64,000 bases of DNA from Planifilum fulgidum (GTDB lineage Bacteria > Bacillota > Bacilli > Thermoactinomycetales > DSM-44946): NCBI RefSeq assembly GCF_900113175.1, contig NZ_FOOK01000005.1, forward strand, positions 107,374-171,373, read 5' to 3'. This document shows positions 30,938 through 38,175 of this stretch, in pieces. Each line of letters begins with the position of its first letter. The stretch's first letter is position 1. Below the pieces are notes generated by a model. It was not told the DNA's origin and searched no databases. It saw nothing but the letters and a program-made list of their open reading frames with translations. The translations under genes were made by a program, and so were the position numbers.

Positions 30938-30945
30938 CATACACT
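30938..30945 (+). promoter_or_regulatory. spoIID: Candidate sigma-E -10 element of spoIID
   Basis: CATACACT matches the sigma-E -10 consensus CATACAHT exactly. The -35 region 14 bp upstream (TTCTAAA) is a poor match. It lies about 98 bp before spoIID, a known mother-cell gene under sigma-E in B. subtilis. Confidence 0.45.
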
Positions 30946-31042
30946 GAAAGGGAAGGTTGTCCCAGTTCGATGACGCCGAAGGGACGGGGCGGATGGTTGA
31001 AGGCGGCTTTGCGGATCATCAAAGGACTGGAGGGCGTTTTCC

Positions 31043-32107
31043 TTGCGCAAAGGATTGTGGCTGTTCGTTCCGGTTTTCTTTTTCCTCCTGGTGATGCTTG
31101 CCCTTCCGGCGCTGTTGGTCAGTTATCCTTCGGCCTCCCCGCGGAATCTCCCGTCGCTCCGGGAAATTCCGCGGGAGAAAGATGAACCGGTCGTCCGGGT
31201 GTTTTTGACCGGGGAAAAGCGGGTGATTTCCGTTCCCCTGGAACGATACGTGCGGGGGGTTGTGGCCGCCGAGATGCCCGCCGATTTTCACCTGGAAGCG
31301 CTTAAGGCCCAGGCCCTCGCCGCGCGGACCTACATCGTGGACCGGTTGAGGAGCGGCGACTTTTCCGACATGGAAACCTTCGGAGAAAAGGCCCGGGGAG
31401 CCCACGTGTCCGATTCCGTCCTGCACCAGGCGTATCGCACCGATGAACAGCTGAAAAAAACCTGGGGAGAACGCTACGCCGCCTATTCCTCCCGGATCAA
31501 CCGGGCGGTGCTCGACACCCGCGGAAAGATCCTTTTGTACGAAGGGGAACCGATTTACGCGGCCTTTTTTTCCACCAGCAACGGACACACGGAGAATTCG
31601 GAGGATGTCTTTTCCAAATCGTTTCCCTATCTCCGAAGCGTTCCCTCTCCCTGGGACAAGGACTCCCCCCGGTTTCTCAACGAAAAGACGCTGACCCTGG
31701 ACGAATTCATCCAAAAAATGGAGAAGAAGACGGGGAAACGGATCGCCGTCGCGGCTTCCTCCGGGGAAAACTGGATCCGTGTCCTGGAGCGCACCTCCGG
31801 ACGGCGGATCAAGACCCTTCGGATCGGGGACCAAACCTTTACGGGGCGGCAGGTGCGGGAAGCCCTCGGCCTTTCCTCCACCGATTTCACCTGGACGATT
31901 GATCGCGGGCGGATCCGGTTTCAAACCAAGGGATACGGGCACGGCGTCGGCATGAGCCAATGGGGGGCCAATTTGCTCGCCCATCAGGGAAGAAGCGCCG
32001 AGGAAATCGTGCGGCACTATTACCGGGGGGTGGACATCGGATCTTTGGACGCCGTGTTGAGTCAAGCTTCGAAGAACAACCGGAAACCGGGAGGAGGGGG
32101 CCAGTGA
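31043..32107 (+). CDS. spoIID: Stage II sporulation protein D (lytic transglycosylase)
   Basis: Membrane-anchored peptidoglycan lytic transglycosylase that, with SpoIIP and SpoIIM, drives engulfment. 354 residues. One N-terminal membrane helix (about 4-26) is followed by the SpoIID domain, with catalytic Glu77 in RGVVAAEMPADFHLEALKAQ. The STSNGHTENSEDVF and GYGHGVGMSQWGANLLA blocks are conserved. TTG start at 31043. Its stop codon falls in the loop of the downstream terminator. Confidence 0.94.
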   Translation: MRKGLWLFVPVFFFLLVMLALPALLVSYPSASPRNLPSLREIPREKDEPVVRVFLTGEKRVISVPLERYVRGVVAAEMPADFHLEALKAQALAARTYIVDRLRSGDFSDMETFGEKARGAHVSDSVLHQAYRTDEQLKKTWGERYAAYSSRINRAVLDTRGKILLYEGEPIYAAFFSTSNGHTENSEDVFSKSFPYLRSVPSPWDKDSPRFLNEKTLTLDEFIQKMEKKTGKRIAVAASSGENWIRVLERTSGRRIKTLRIGDQTFTGRQVREALGLSSTDFTWTIDRGRIRFQTKGYGHGVGMSQWGANLLAHQGRSAEEIVRHYYRGVDIGSLDAVLSQASKNNRKPGGGGQ

Positions 32108-32126
32108 TTGGCCCCTTTTTTTTTTT
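32097..32126 (+). terminator. Intrinsic terminator of spoIID
   Basis: A 7-bp stem GGGGCCA / TGGCCCC with loop GTGAT, followed by eleven T residues. The spoIID stop codon lies in the loop. Confidence 0.9.
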
Positions 32127-32264
32127 GCCAGAGCGAAAACCGCCAAAGGTGCCCGTGTCCCGAGCGGTTTCCGGAACATGTTCGCAGTCGGTTTCTGGTT
32201 ACGCAAATTTTCCGGTACGGGGAAAACCGAACAACCACCGGCGGCAACATACCCATTTCGGGAG

Positions 32265-32931
32265 GAAGCCGTCTCTGATCGGCGGGGAAAATCCCGGGAA
32301 GAGGGAACTCATAACCAGAGGAATTCCCATGGGGCTGCAGATGATTTTTTCCACCGCCAGCGTTCTCGTTTTGATCAGCCTGATCAACGCGTTCGGTTCG
32401 GAAACGGCTGCTGCGTTTGGCGCAGTGAATCAAATCATATCTTACATTCAAATGCCCGGCATTGCGGCGCGCGACATCCATCGCGGCACAAAATATAGGG
32501 GCCGGAAATTGGCAGCGCGTTCATCGCTCTGCGGCCGTCGGGTTCGGGTTCAACTTGTTATTTACAGGCGTTTTAGTCACGTTATGCATGTTTTTCCAGA
32601 CGGAGATTTTGTCTCTTTTTCTTCCGGATGCCCATCGTTCCCTTGAAATCGCCGAACACATCGTTTCCACAACCTTTTGATCGTATATCCTGTTGAGCGG
32701 AACGTTTGTCCTTACCGGAACGGTGCGTGCCGCAGGATCCGTTGCCGTTCCATTGCTGATCACTGTCTTCACGTTGTGGGAATTCAAATCCCCTTCGCCT
32801 ATTACTGGGGAGGTCAATATGGTTTGGATAAGCTGTGGTGGAGCTTTCCTGTCGCTTTTATCCTTTCAATCGTTCTCCATTCCATTTACTATTTGTCCGG
32901 CAGATGGATCAATCCTACCAATGGGAAATGA
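32265..32931 (+). pseudogene. Remnant of a MATE-family efflux transporter
   Basis: Three frames must be joined to recover the C-terminal half of a MATE multidrug/Na antiporter. The first holds GIPMGLQMIFSTASVLVLIS and GAVNQIISYIQMPGIA. Near 32462 the frame changes to ATSIAAQNIGAGNWQRV, a family hallmark. An in-frame TGA stop follows at 32678. A second shift near 32780 leads to IPFAYYWGGQYGLDKLWWS. The N-terminal half is absent. The DNA is visibly less GC-rich than its neighbours. It is a decayed gene, perhaps horizontally acquired. Confidence 0.85.
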
Positions 32932-33277
32932 TTTCCGGGACAAGTAGCTTCAGGGACTGCACGCTTTGCCGACAGCCCTTCGCCCGGGACGGAAGGCGGC
33001 GGATGAGGGCGGGGAAGGAAACAGAGAGAAAACATAGATTCATTGGAAGGGGATGATGTCCCCATTTTTTTTGTTGTGAAGTTTCGTCTCGATCCCGGTG
33101 TTGCGGCCTGTTGCGCCGGATGAAGGCATATCCGGCCCTTCTATGTCCGTCCGTCTGCAACATCAACGGGAGCGCGTTGGCTGAAGGCGGCCGCCCTTTC
33201 ATTCTTCCACATTGTCCGAAACTGACGGGGATGTCGGCGGCCGATGGGGGAAGGCGCTCAAAAATACTAAAAATTTG
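32932..33277 (+). other. Non-coding stretch between MATE remnant and spoIIQ
   Basis: No supported gene. It contains a small intrinsic terminator at 33049-33072. Open frames here are short, lack ribosome binding sites and resemble nothing I know. Confidence 0.6.
33049..33072 (+). terminator. Small intrinsic terminator
   Basis: GGGGA / TCCCC stem with a 5-nt loop followed by A and eight T. It probably insulates spoIIQ from upstream transcription. Confidence 0.65.
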
Positions 33278-33329
33278 TCACCTCAGGTATAAAAAGGTTT
33301 TGCCCTGTCCAAAATGTTTCCTGAGGTGA
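33278..33329 (+). repeat. Perfect inverted repeat flanking the spoIIQ promoter
   Basis: TCACCTCAGG (33278-33287) and CCTGAGGTGA (33320-33329) are exact inverse complements 32 nt apart. The right arm contains the spoIIQ ribosome binding site GAGGTGA. The left arm lies at and before the -35, so only transcripts reading in from upstream contain both arms and could hide the site. Confidence 0.85.
33287..33315 (+). promoter_or_regulatory. spoIIQ: Candidate sigma-F promoter of spoIIQ
   Basis: GTATA (33287-33291), exactly 15 bp, then GTCCAAAAT (33307-33315). This fits the sigma-F/sigma-G pattern GYATA-N15-GGNNANANT except for one G. In B. subtilis spoIIQ is a sigma-F gene. Confidence 0.65.
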
Positions 33330-33336
33330 TAGCCAA

Positions 33337-34011
33337 ATGAAACCCGAGCAACCGAACAACAACGTGAAACCGATTCACAAGATGAAGTGGCGACTCCGAT
33401 GGAAGCGCCTGTTTTCGAAAAAATGGGCTTTCCCGGCAATCTATCTCGCAGCGGCTGCACTCATCCTAAGCCTGGTATGGTGGTACTCAACCAGCCAGGA
33501 ACCCGGTCAAAAACCGACAACCGGGTTGGAGGAAGTTCTGAAGCAGGAGCCGGTGGAAAACGTCAACGCGCCACAGGAGATGATTCTCCCCTTTGCTGAG
33601 AATGCTCAGGCAAAAGCGAAAATGGGATTCTACAACGATGCCGGATCCGATCAGTCCAAGGAGACTTCCCTGGTGAAATACGAGAACACCTACTGGCCCC
33701 ATTCCGGAGTGGACTTTGCCAGGGAGGACGGCAAGAGCTTCGATGTGGTCGCGGCTCTGGACGGAAAAGTGATCCGGGTCGAAGAGAATCCCATCGTCGG
33801 CCATCTGGTGGAGATTCAGCATGACAACGGCTTGGTCACCGTTTACCAGAGCTTGTCCGACGTGAAAGTGAAAGAGGGAGAAACCGTTTCCCAGGGCGCT
33901 TTGATCGCCCGGGCCGGTGAGAACAGTTTCGAGAAGGATGCCGGCGTGCATCTTCACTTCGAAGTTCGCAAGGATGGGCAGCCGCTCAACCCTGAACAGT
34001 ATCTGAATTGA
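33337..34011 (+). CDS. spoIIQ: Stage II sporulation protein Q (LytM/M23 domain)
   Basis: Forespore membrane protein that binds SpoIIIAH across the septum, forming the channel and zipper needed for engulfment. 224 residues: basic cytoplasmic N-terminus, membrane helix (about 32-49), linker and LytM domain (about 115-220). The zinc-ligand pattern is complete, HSGVD (His122, Asp126) and HLH (205-207), unlike B. subtilis SpoIIQ, which is reported to have lost a ligand. ATG follows GAGGTGAT. Conserved ends: TVYQSLSDV and HFEVRKDGQPLNP. Confidence 0.93.
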   Translation: MKPEQPNNNVKPIHKMKWRLRWKRLFSKKWAFPAIYLAAAALILSLVWWYSTSQEPGQKPTTGLEEVLKQEPVENVNAPQEMILPFAENAQAKAKMGFYNDAGSDQSKETSLVKYENTYWPHSGVDFAREDGKSFDVVAALDGKVIRVEENPIVGHLVEIQHDNGLVTVYQSLSDVKVKEGETVSQGALIARAGENSFEKDAGVHLHFEVRKDGQPLNPEQYLN

Positions 34012-34019
34012 CGATTTCG

Positions 34020-34048
34020 GAAGACCGCCCCGGCCCGGGGCGGTCTTC
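34020..34048 (+). terminator. Intrinsic terminator after spoIIQ
   Basis: A 12-bp perfect stem (34020-34031 with 34037-34048), rich in GC with an A/T edge (GAAGACC / GGTCTTC), then TTCG. It could work on both strands. Confidence 0.75.
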
Positions 34049-34130
34049 TTCGCCGGGAAGCCCGCGGAAAAGATCCGGGGGCTGACTCCAAAAATCCGCC
34101 GTTTTTGGCTTGTCACTGCTTGTAACATGC

Positions 34131-34158
34131 GAATAACCGCCGAGACGGCTCATATAAT
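34131..34158 (+). promoter_or_regulatory. spoIIID: Candidate sigma-E promoter of spoIIID
   Basis: GAATAAC (34131-34137 region) about 14 bp before CATATAAT (34151-34158), close to the sigma-E consensus (-35 GHATA, -10 CATACAHT). spoIIID is an early sigma-E gene in B. subtilis. Confidence 0.55.
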
Positions 34159-34192
34159 GTACCAAACGTTCCGAGGAGGGAGGCGAGGGGGA

Positions 34193-34486
34193 GTGCATGA
34201 TTACATCAGGGAGCGGACGATTAAGATCGGTCGCTATTTCGTCGAGACACAGCACACGGTCCGCGCCATCGCCAAGGAATTCGGCGTTTCCAAAAGCACG
34301 GTCCACAAGGATCTGACGGAACGCCTGCCGGAAATCAATCCCGAACTTGCCAATAAAGTGAAGGAGATATTGGAATATCATAAATCGATTCGCCATCTCA
34401 GAGGCGGTGAGGCAACCCGCATCAAATACAAGCGACAGCGTCCGAAAGCGGAAGAGAAGAAACGGGAAACCACCACCACGATCTGA
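34193..34486 (+). CDS. spoIIID: Sporulation transcription factor SpoIIID
   Basis: Small helix-turn-helix regulator that adjusts the sigma-E regulon and helps switch on sigK. 97 residues, nearly identical in pattern to B. subtilis SpoIIID: HDYIRERTIKIGRYFVETQ, then the recognition helix region AIAKEFGVSKSTVHKDLTERL (about 25-46), then YHKSIRHLRGGEATRIKYK. The GTG at 34193 gives the family N-terminus and follows a purine-rich GGGAGGCGAGGGGG. The basic tail (about 80-97) is variable. mbl, its usual neighbour, is not here. Confidence 0.96.
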   Translation: MHDYIRERTIKIGRYFVETQHTVRAIAKEFGVSKSTVHKDLTERLPEINPELANKVKEILEYHKSIRHLRGGEATRIKYKRQRPKAEEKKRETTTTI

Positions 34487-34654
34487 GGGAAGGGAAAAGG
34501 TCACGGGATTCATCAATTCCTTCGGCAATCAAGGAAATACATATCCGAAAAGGAATCACGGAATCCAAGGGCTTGAAACGTCGGGGCAGACGATTCGTGA
34601 AGCCGCTTTGTGGAAATTGCCGCCAACCCCCTTTCCACCCCCTTTCAACAGGAG

Positions 34655-34683
34655 TGGACTTGGGAAACCAATTGCGTTATATT
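34655..34683 (+). promoter_or_regulatory. Sigma-A-like promoter of the EpuA-type gene
   Basis: TGGACT (34655-34660), 17-bp spacer, TATATT (34678-34683). The rest of the 317-bp gap after spoIIID (34487-34654) shows nothing recognisable. Confidence 0.5.
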
Positions 34684-34803
34684 CTCTATAGATACGGTGT
34701 CGCAGGTGGAAACTGACACCCGGCGCCGATCCGCCCCGTTTATTGGGTGGACGGGCTGTCCGGCAGGGACCGCCGGCACGAACCCTTTGATGGAGAGGAT
34801 AAC

Positions 34804-35619
34804 ATGGTGGATCGTGATCATCGCATTCCATCCGACGCCGTGGTTCAGGAAAGTTCTCACACCGCAGGCGGCAAAGTGAGCGAGGACGGCGGCACCACGA
34901 CGGTGATGTGGAAAAAAAATACATCCATGGATGGTTTAAGAGATTCTGGGGGGGAGGATCAACCCGCCCCCTCCTTAAACAAATCGGTTGCGGCGCAACA
35001 AGGGGATGATAAGGCGGGGGATCGGAACCATTCCTCACCGCCTCTGAAAACGAAAAAGGAAACCTCGGAGCCTCCCCCTCGTTTGCCCGTCGGAAAGATG
35101 AAATGGAGTCAAGCGGAGGAACGGGCCCCGGATTCCGGCGGAAAGCCCCGGGCGGACGGGGAATCCCGGTTGGAAACCAAGGGCTTTCCGGAAGCGGGGA
35201 AGGCGGATCGGAAATCCATTCCCGACAATCGGACGGCATCTCCGGGGAGGGAAGGAAAAAAGGGGGATTCCGGGAAGGAATCTTCGGAATCGCCCCGGAA
35301 AAAGAAAATTCCCGTCGGCGTGCTCAAATGGCGCAAGGATGAGGAAACGGACGAGGTCAAAAAGGAAAATTCAACCGGAAAAGGGAAAGTGTTTCGCTTG
35401 CCCGATTTCGGCAAGGATGAAGAGGAACCGGGCGAAGAGCCATCAAGCGCCCAGCGCCGTTTGAAGAAGGCGGTAAAGGTGTTGTGGATTCCCACGCTGC
35501 TGTTTGGTTCGCTCCTGATCGGTCTGATGATCGGATATGCAGGCTTGGGAGGGCAATCGCCCCTGGAAGTGTTCGACCCCGATCTGTGGAGACATATCTA
35601 TCAGATGGTGTACGGATGA
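34804..35619 (+). CDS. EpuA-type membrane protein with a long disordered, repeat-bearing N-terminus
   Basis: The last 45 residues form one membrane helix and tail, VLWIPTLLFGSLLIGLMIGY then SPLEVFDPDLWRHIYQMV, matching the small EpuA / 'RNA polymerase subunit beta' family of Bacillota. The other 225 residues are Lys, Glu, Asp, Ser, Pro and Gly-rich and predicted disordered. They hold a short motif in related copies: TTTVMWKKN, LPVGKMKWSQ and IPVGVLKWRK, each ending in KW or W-K. ATG 34804 follows GGAGAGG. Inside-to-outside topology (charged part cytoplasmic) fits the positive-inside rule. Function unknown. Confidence 0.7.
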   Translation: MVDRDHRIPSDAVVQESSHTAGGKVSEDGGTTTVMWKKNTSMDGLRDSGGEDQPAPSLNKSVAAQQGDDKAGDRNHSSPPLKTKKETSEPPPRLPVGKMKWSQAEERAPDSGGKPRADGESRLETKGFPEAGKADRKSIPDNRTASPGREGKKGDSGKESSESPRKKKIPVGVLKWRKDEETDEVKKENSTGKGKVFRLPDFGKDEEEPGEEPSSAQRRLKKAVKVLWIPTLLFGSLLIGLMIGYAGLGGQSPLEVFDPDLWRHIYQMVYG

Positions 35620-35624
35620 GGAGA

Positions 35625-35671
35625 ACCCGCCATGCCGGAAGAGCGGCAGAGCGGGGTCTTTCGCGTTTTTT
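35625..35671 (+). terminator. Intrinsic terminator after the EpuA-type gene
   Basis: CCCGC / GCGGG and TGCCG / CGGCA arms around GAAGAG with a 2x2 internal loop, then TCTTTCGCGTTTTTT. Confidence 0.6.
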
Positions 35672-35695
35672 GATGTTTCCGTTCGGCATTTAGGG

Positions 35696-35701
35696 TATAA
35701 T
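35696..35701 (+). promoter_or_regulatory. -10 element before the phosphatidyltransferase gene
   Basis: A perfect TATAAT 31 bp before the start codon. No good -35 at 16-18 bp (ATGTTT at 17). Confidence 0.45.
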
Positions 35702-35731
35702 ACATAGGGAATCCGTGAGGAGGGACCCCGC

Positions 35732-36253
35732 GTGAACCTGCCCAACACACTCACTCTGCTCCGATTTTTTTTCATTCCGCTGTATCTCTTTCTCTATTTT
35801 TCGGAGATCCCGGGAAGGATTTACTGGGCATTCGGGGTACTGCTCCTGGCCGGTTTGACCGATGTGATTGACGGATATCTGGCGCGGCGCAACAAACAGG
35901 TGACCCAGCTGGGGATCATGCTGGATCCGTTGGCGGACAAATTGATGATGCTGGCGGTTTTTCTCTCTCTGCTGATCTCCCAGCGCATCAGCCTGTGGGC
36001 GGCCTTGGCCATTTTCGCCCGTGACCTGGGAATGATTTTCGGTTCGGCCTTTTTTCACTTTCGGGGGAAAAAGACGGTTCCCGCCAATCTGTTGGGCAAG
36101 CTGACCACGTTCCTGTTTTATGTGGCCCTGTTCCTCCTCTTTTTCGACTATCCCAATGCCGAAAACTTCTTGTGGTTCGTCATCGCTCTCTCCTTCGTCA
36201 CCTTCTTCATCTATCTCTTCCAGTTCAAAATGCTGAATCAGCGGACCATGTGA
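35732..36253 (+). CDS. CDP-alcohol phosphatidyltransferase family protein (PgsA-like)
   Basis: Integral membrane enzyme that exchanges CMP of a CDP-alcohol for another alcohol; most similar in pattern to phosphatidylglycerophosphate synthases. The catalytic signature D-x3-DG-x2-AR-x8-G-x3-D-x3-D is complete in LTDVIDGYLARRNKQVTQLG and MLDPLADK. 173 residues, about five helices. GTG start after GAGGAGGGACC. pgsA usually lies elsewhere in Bacilli, so this could be a paralogue, and the acceptor alcohol is uncertain. Confidence 0.85.
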   Translation: MNLPNTLTLLRFFFIPLYLFLYFSEIPGRIYWAFGVLLLAGLTDVIDGYLARRNKQVTQLGIMLDPLADKLMMLAVFLSLLISQRISLWAALAIFARDLGMIFGSAFFHFRGKKTVPANLLGKLTTFLFYVALFLLFFDYPNAENFLWFVIALSFVTFFIYLFQFKMLNQRTM

Positions 36254-36261
36254 CGGAGAAC

Positions 36262-36296
36262 AAGGGTGCCGGCAAGAGGCCGGCACCCTTTATCTT
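36262..36296 (+). terminator. Intrinsic terminator after the phosphatidyltransferase gene
   Basis: A 12-bp perfect stem AAGGGTGCCGGC / GCCGGCACCCTT with loop AAGAG, followed by TATCTT. A second hairpin (36301-36318) follows directly. Confidence 0.75.
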
Positions 36297-36392
36297 AAAT
36301 CCCGCCCGATGGGGCGGGCTGATATTAGTTTAAAGGAAATGGGTGAAAATCATACGCGAATTCCCTGAATAGAAATTTCCCGGGTCTTTCGC

Positions 36393-36398
36393 TATAAT
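36393..36398 (+). promoter_or_regulatory. fabZ: -10 element of fabZ
   Basis: Perfect TATAAT 36 bp before the fabZ start; the -35 is not recognisable. Confidence 0.4.
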
Positions 36399-36433
36399 GG
36401 GGGCAGCAAAAGGAATGAGAAAGGGGCAACGTC

Positions 36434-36865
36434 ATGGAGCTGGACATCAAGGGGATTCAGGAGATCATTCCGCACCGCTATCCCTTTCTGCTCGTGGACC
36501 GGATTGTCGAGTGGGAAGCAGGAAAGCGCGCGGTGGGCATTAAAAATGTAACCGTCAATGAACCGTTTTTTCAAGGCCATTTTCCCGAATATCCGGTCAT
36601 GCCCGGCGTGCTGATCGTGGAGGCGCTGGCCCAGGTGGGGGCGGTGGCAGTGCTGGGGATGGAGGAAAACCGCGGGAAGCTGGCTTTTTTTGCCGGTATT
36701 GACAAATTTCGTTTCCGCGGACAGGTGCGCCCGGGGGATGTCCTCCGTCTGGAAGTGGAACTTCTCCGTCTGAAAGGATCGGTGGGGAAAGGAAAGGGCG
36801 TCGCCCGGGTCGGCGATCGCGTCGTCGCGGAAGGGGAGCTGATGTTTGCCGTCGGTCAGGGATGA
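36434..36865 (+). CDS. fabZ: 3-hydroxyacyl-ACP dehydratase FabZ
   Basis: Hot-dog-fold dehydratase of type II fatty acid synthesis, producing trans-2-enoyl-ACP. 143 residues. The catalytic His and Glu lie in [27 protein letters not shown] (His49, Glu63). [16 protein letters not shown] at the N-terminus is typical. ATG follows GAAAGGGG. In B. subtilis (ywpB) it also ends the spoIIID neighbourhood. Confidence 0.96.
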   Translation: MELDIKGIQEIIPHRYPFLLVDRIVEWEAGKRAVGIKNVTVNEPFFQGHFPEYPVMPGVLIVEALAQVGAVAVLGMEENRGKLAFFAGIDKFRFRGQVRPGDVLRLEVELLRLKGSVGKGKGVARVGDRVVAEGELMFAVGQG

Positions 36866-37034
36866 TCCGGCTTTGGAGGGACAAATTGGCTTTATTTGGA
36901 GGGAACCTTTCTCCTTTCGAAGAAGAAAAATTTATGTCGGTCGAGCAGCGGTTCGGGGAAGGTGGTTCGCCGATATTTTTTTCGTTTATCCGTCTTTTCG
37001 GCAAAGGTATGTTTAAAGTAGGAGGGTTCCCGAT

Positions 37035-38128
37035 TTGAAAGTGGTTACCGTTGTCGGTGCTCGTCCCCAGTTTATCAAGGCGGCGCCGGTGCACCGCGTT
37101 CTCCGGCGAAGGGCGGAGGAAATCATCGTGCATACGGGTCAGCACTATGACCCGCGTTTGTCGAAGGTGTTTTTCGAGGAGCTGAACATTCCCCAACCGG
37201 ATTACCATCTGGGCGTCGGCTCCAAAAGCCACGGCGCCCAGACCGGGGAGATGCTCCAGAAGGTGGAGGAAGTGCTGGAGAAGGTGCGTCCCGATCTTCT
37301 ACTCGTGTACGGGGATACCAACTCCACGTTGGCCGGGGCCCTGGCCGCGGCCAAGATGCACATTCCGATCGCCCACGTGGAGGCGGGGCTTCGCAGCTTC
37401 AACCGGCGGATGCCGGAGGAGATCAACCGGGTGCTGACCGATCATCTGTCCCGATGGCTGTTCTGCCCGTGTCCCGATGGCTGTTCTGCCCGACGCGGAC
37501 GGCGGTCCAAAATCTTGAGCGGGAAGGGATTTCGAAGGGCGTGCACTTGACGGGGGACGTCATGCTGGATGCGGTTTTGTACAACCGAAAACTGGCGGAG
37601 GAGCGGTCCCGCATCCTGGAACAGCTGGATCTCAAGCCGCGGGAATTCCTGCTGATCACCCTGCACCGGGCGGAAAACACCGACGATCCCCGGCGGATGA
37701 GATCCATCGTTGCCGCCCTCAACGAATTGTCCGTTCCCGCGGTCTTCCCCATGCACCCGCGGACGAGGAACCGGCTGAAGCAGATGGAACTCTCCCTGTC
37801 CAATCCCCTGGTTCAAGTGATCGAACCGGTGGGATATCTGGACATGCTCCGGCTGGAGGCCAACGCCAAAAAAATTCTGACGGACTCCGGAGGCGTCCAA
37901 AAGGAAGCTTTTTTTCTTCAGGTGCCGGTGATCACCATGCGCGATGAAACCGAATGGGTCGAGACGGTGGAGCAAGGCGCCAACCGCTTGACGGGGGCGG
38001 ACAAGACAGCCATTCTGGAAGCCGTGGAACGGTTCGAGGTGGATTTCACCCGGATTTCTTCCGTTTTCGGGGATGGCCGGGCGGCTGAACGGATCGTCGA
38101 TCACCTCATGCGCGATTCAGAGCTCTGA
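37035..38128 (+). pseudogene. wbpI: WbpI-type UDP-sugar 2-epimerase, frameshifted by a 23-bp duplication
   Basis: Non-hydrolysing 2-epimerase related to WecB/MnaA but closest in motif to WbpI, which converts UDP-GlcNAc(3NAc)A to UDP-ManNAc(3NAc)[68 protein letters not shown] and MRDETEWVE. The first 140 residues and the last 220 are in different frames. The break is exactly at a tandem repeat (37447-37492). Removing one copy gives a continuous protein of about 355 residues with LFCPTRTAV at the join. TTG start after AGGAGGG. All catalytic parts survive otherwise. Confidence 0.9.
37447..37492 (+). repeat. Exact 23-bp tandem duplication inside wbpI
   Basis: Copies 37447-37469 and 37470-37492 are identical and begin TGTCCCGATGGC. 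23 is not a multiple of three, so the second copy shifts the frame and stops translation at 37550. Confidence 0.95.
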
Positions 38129-38175
38129 TCGGTTGCTTGAGAGCCAAGGCGTGAGGCGAGGTGAAAAAATCAGCG

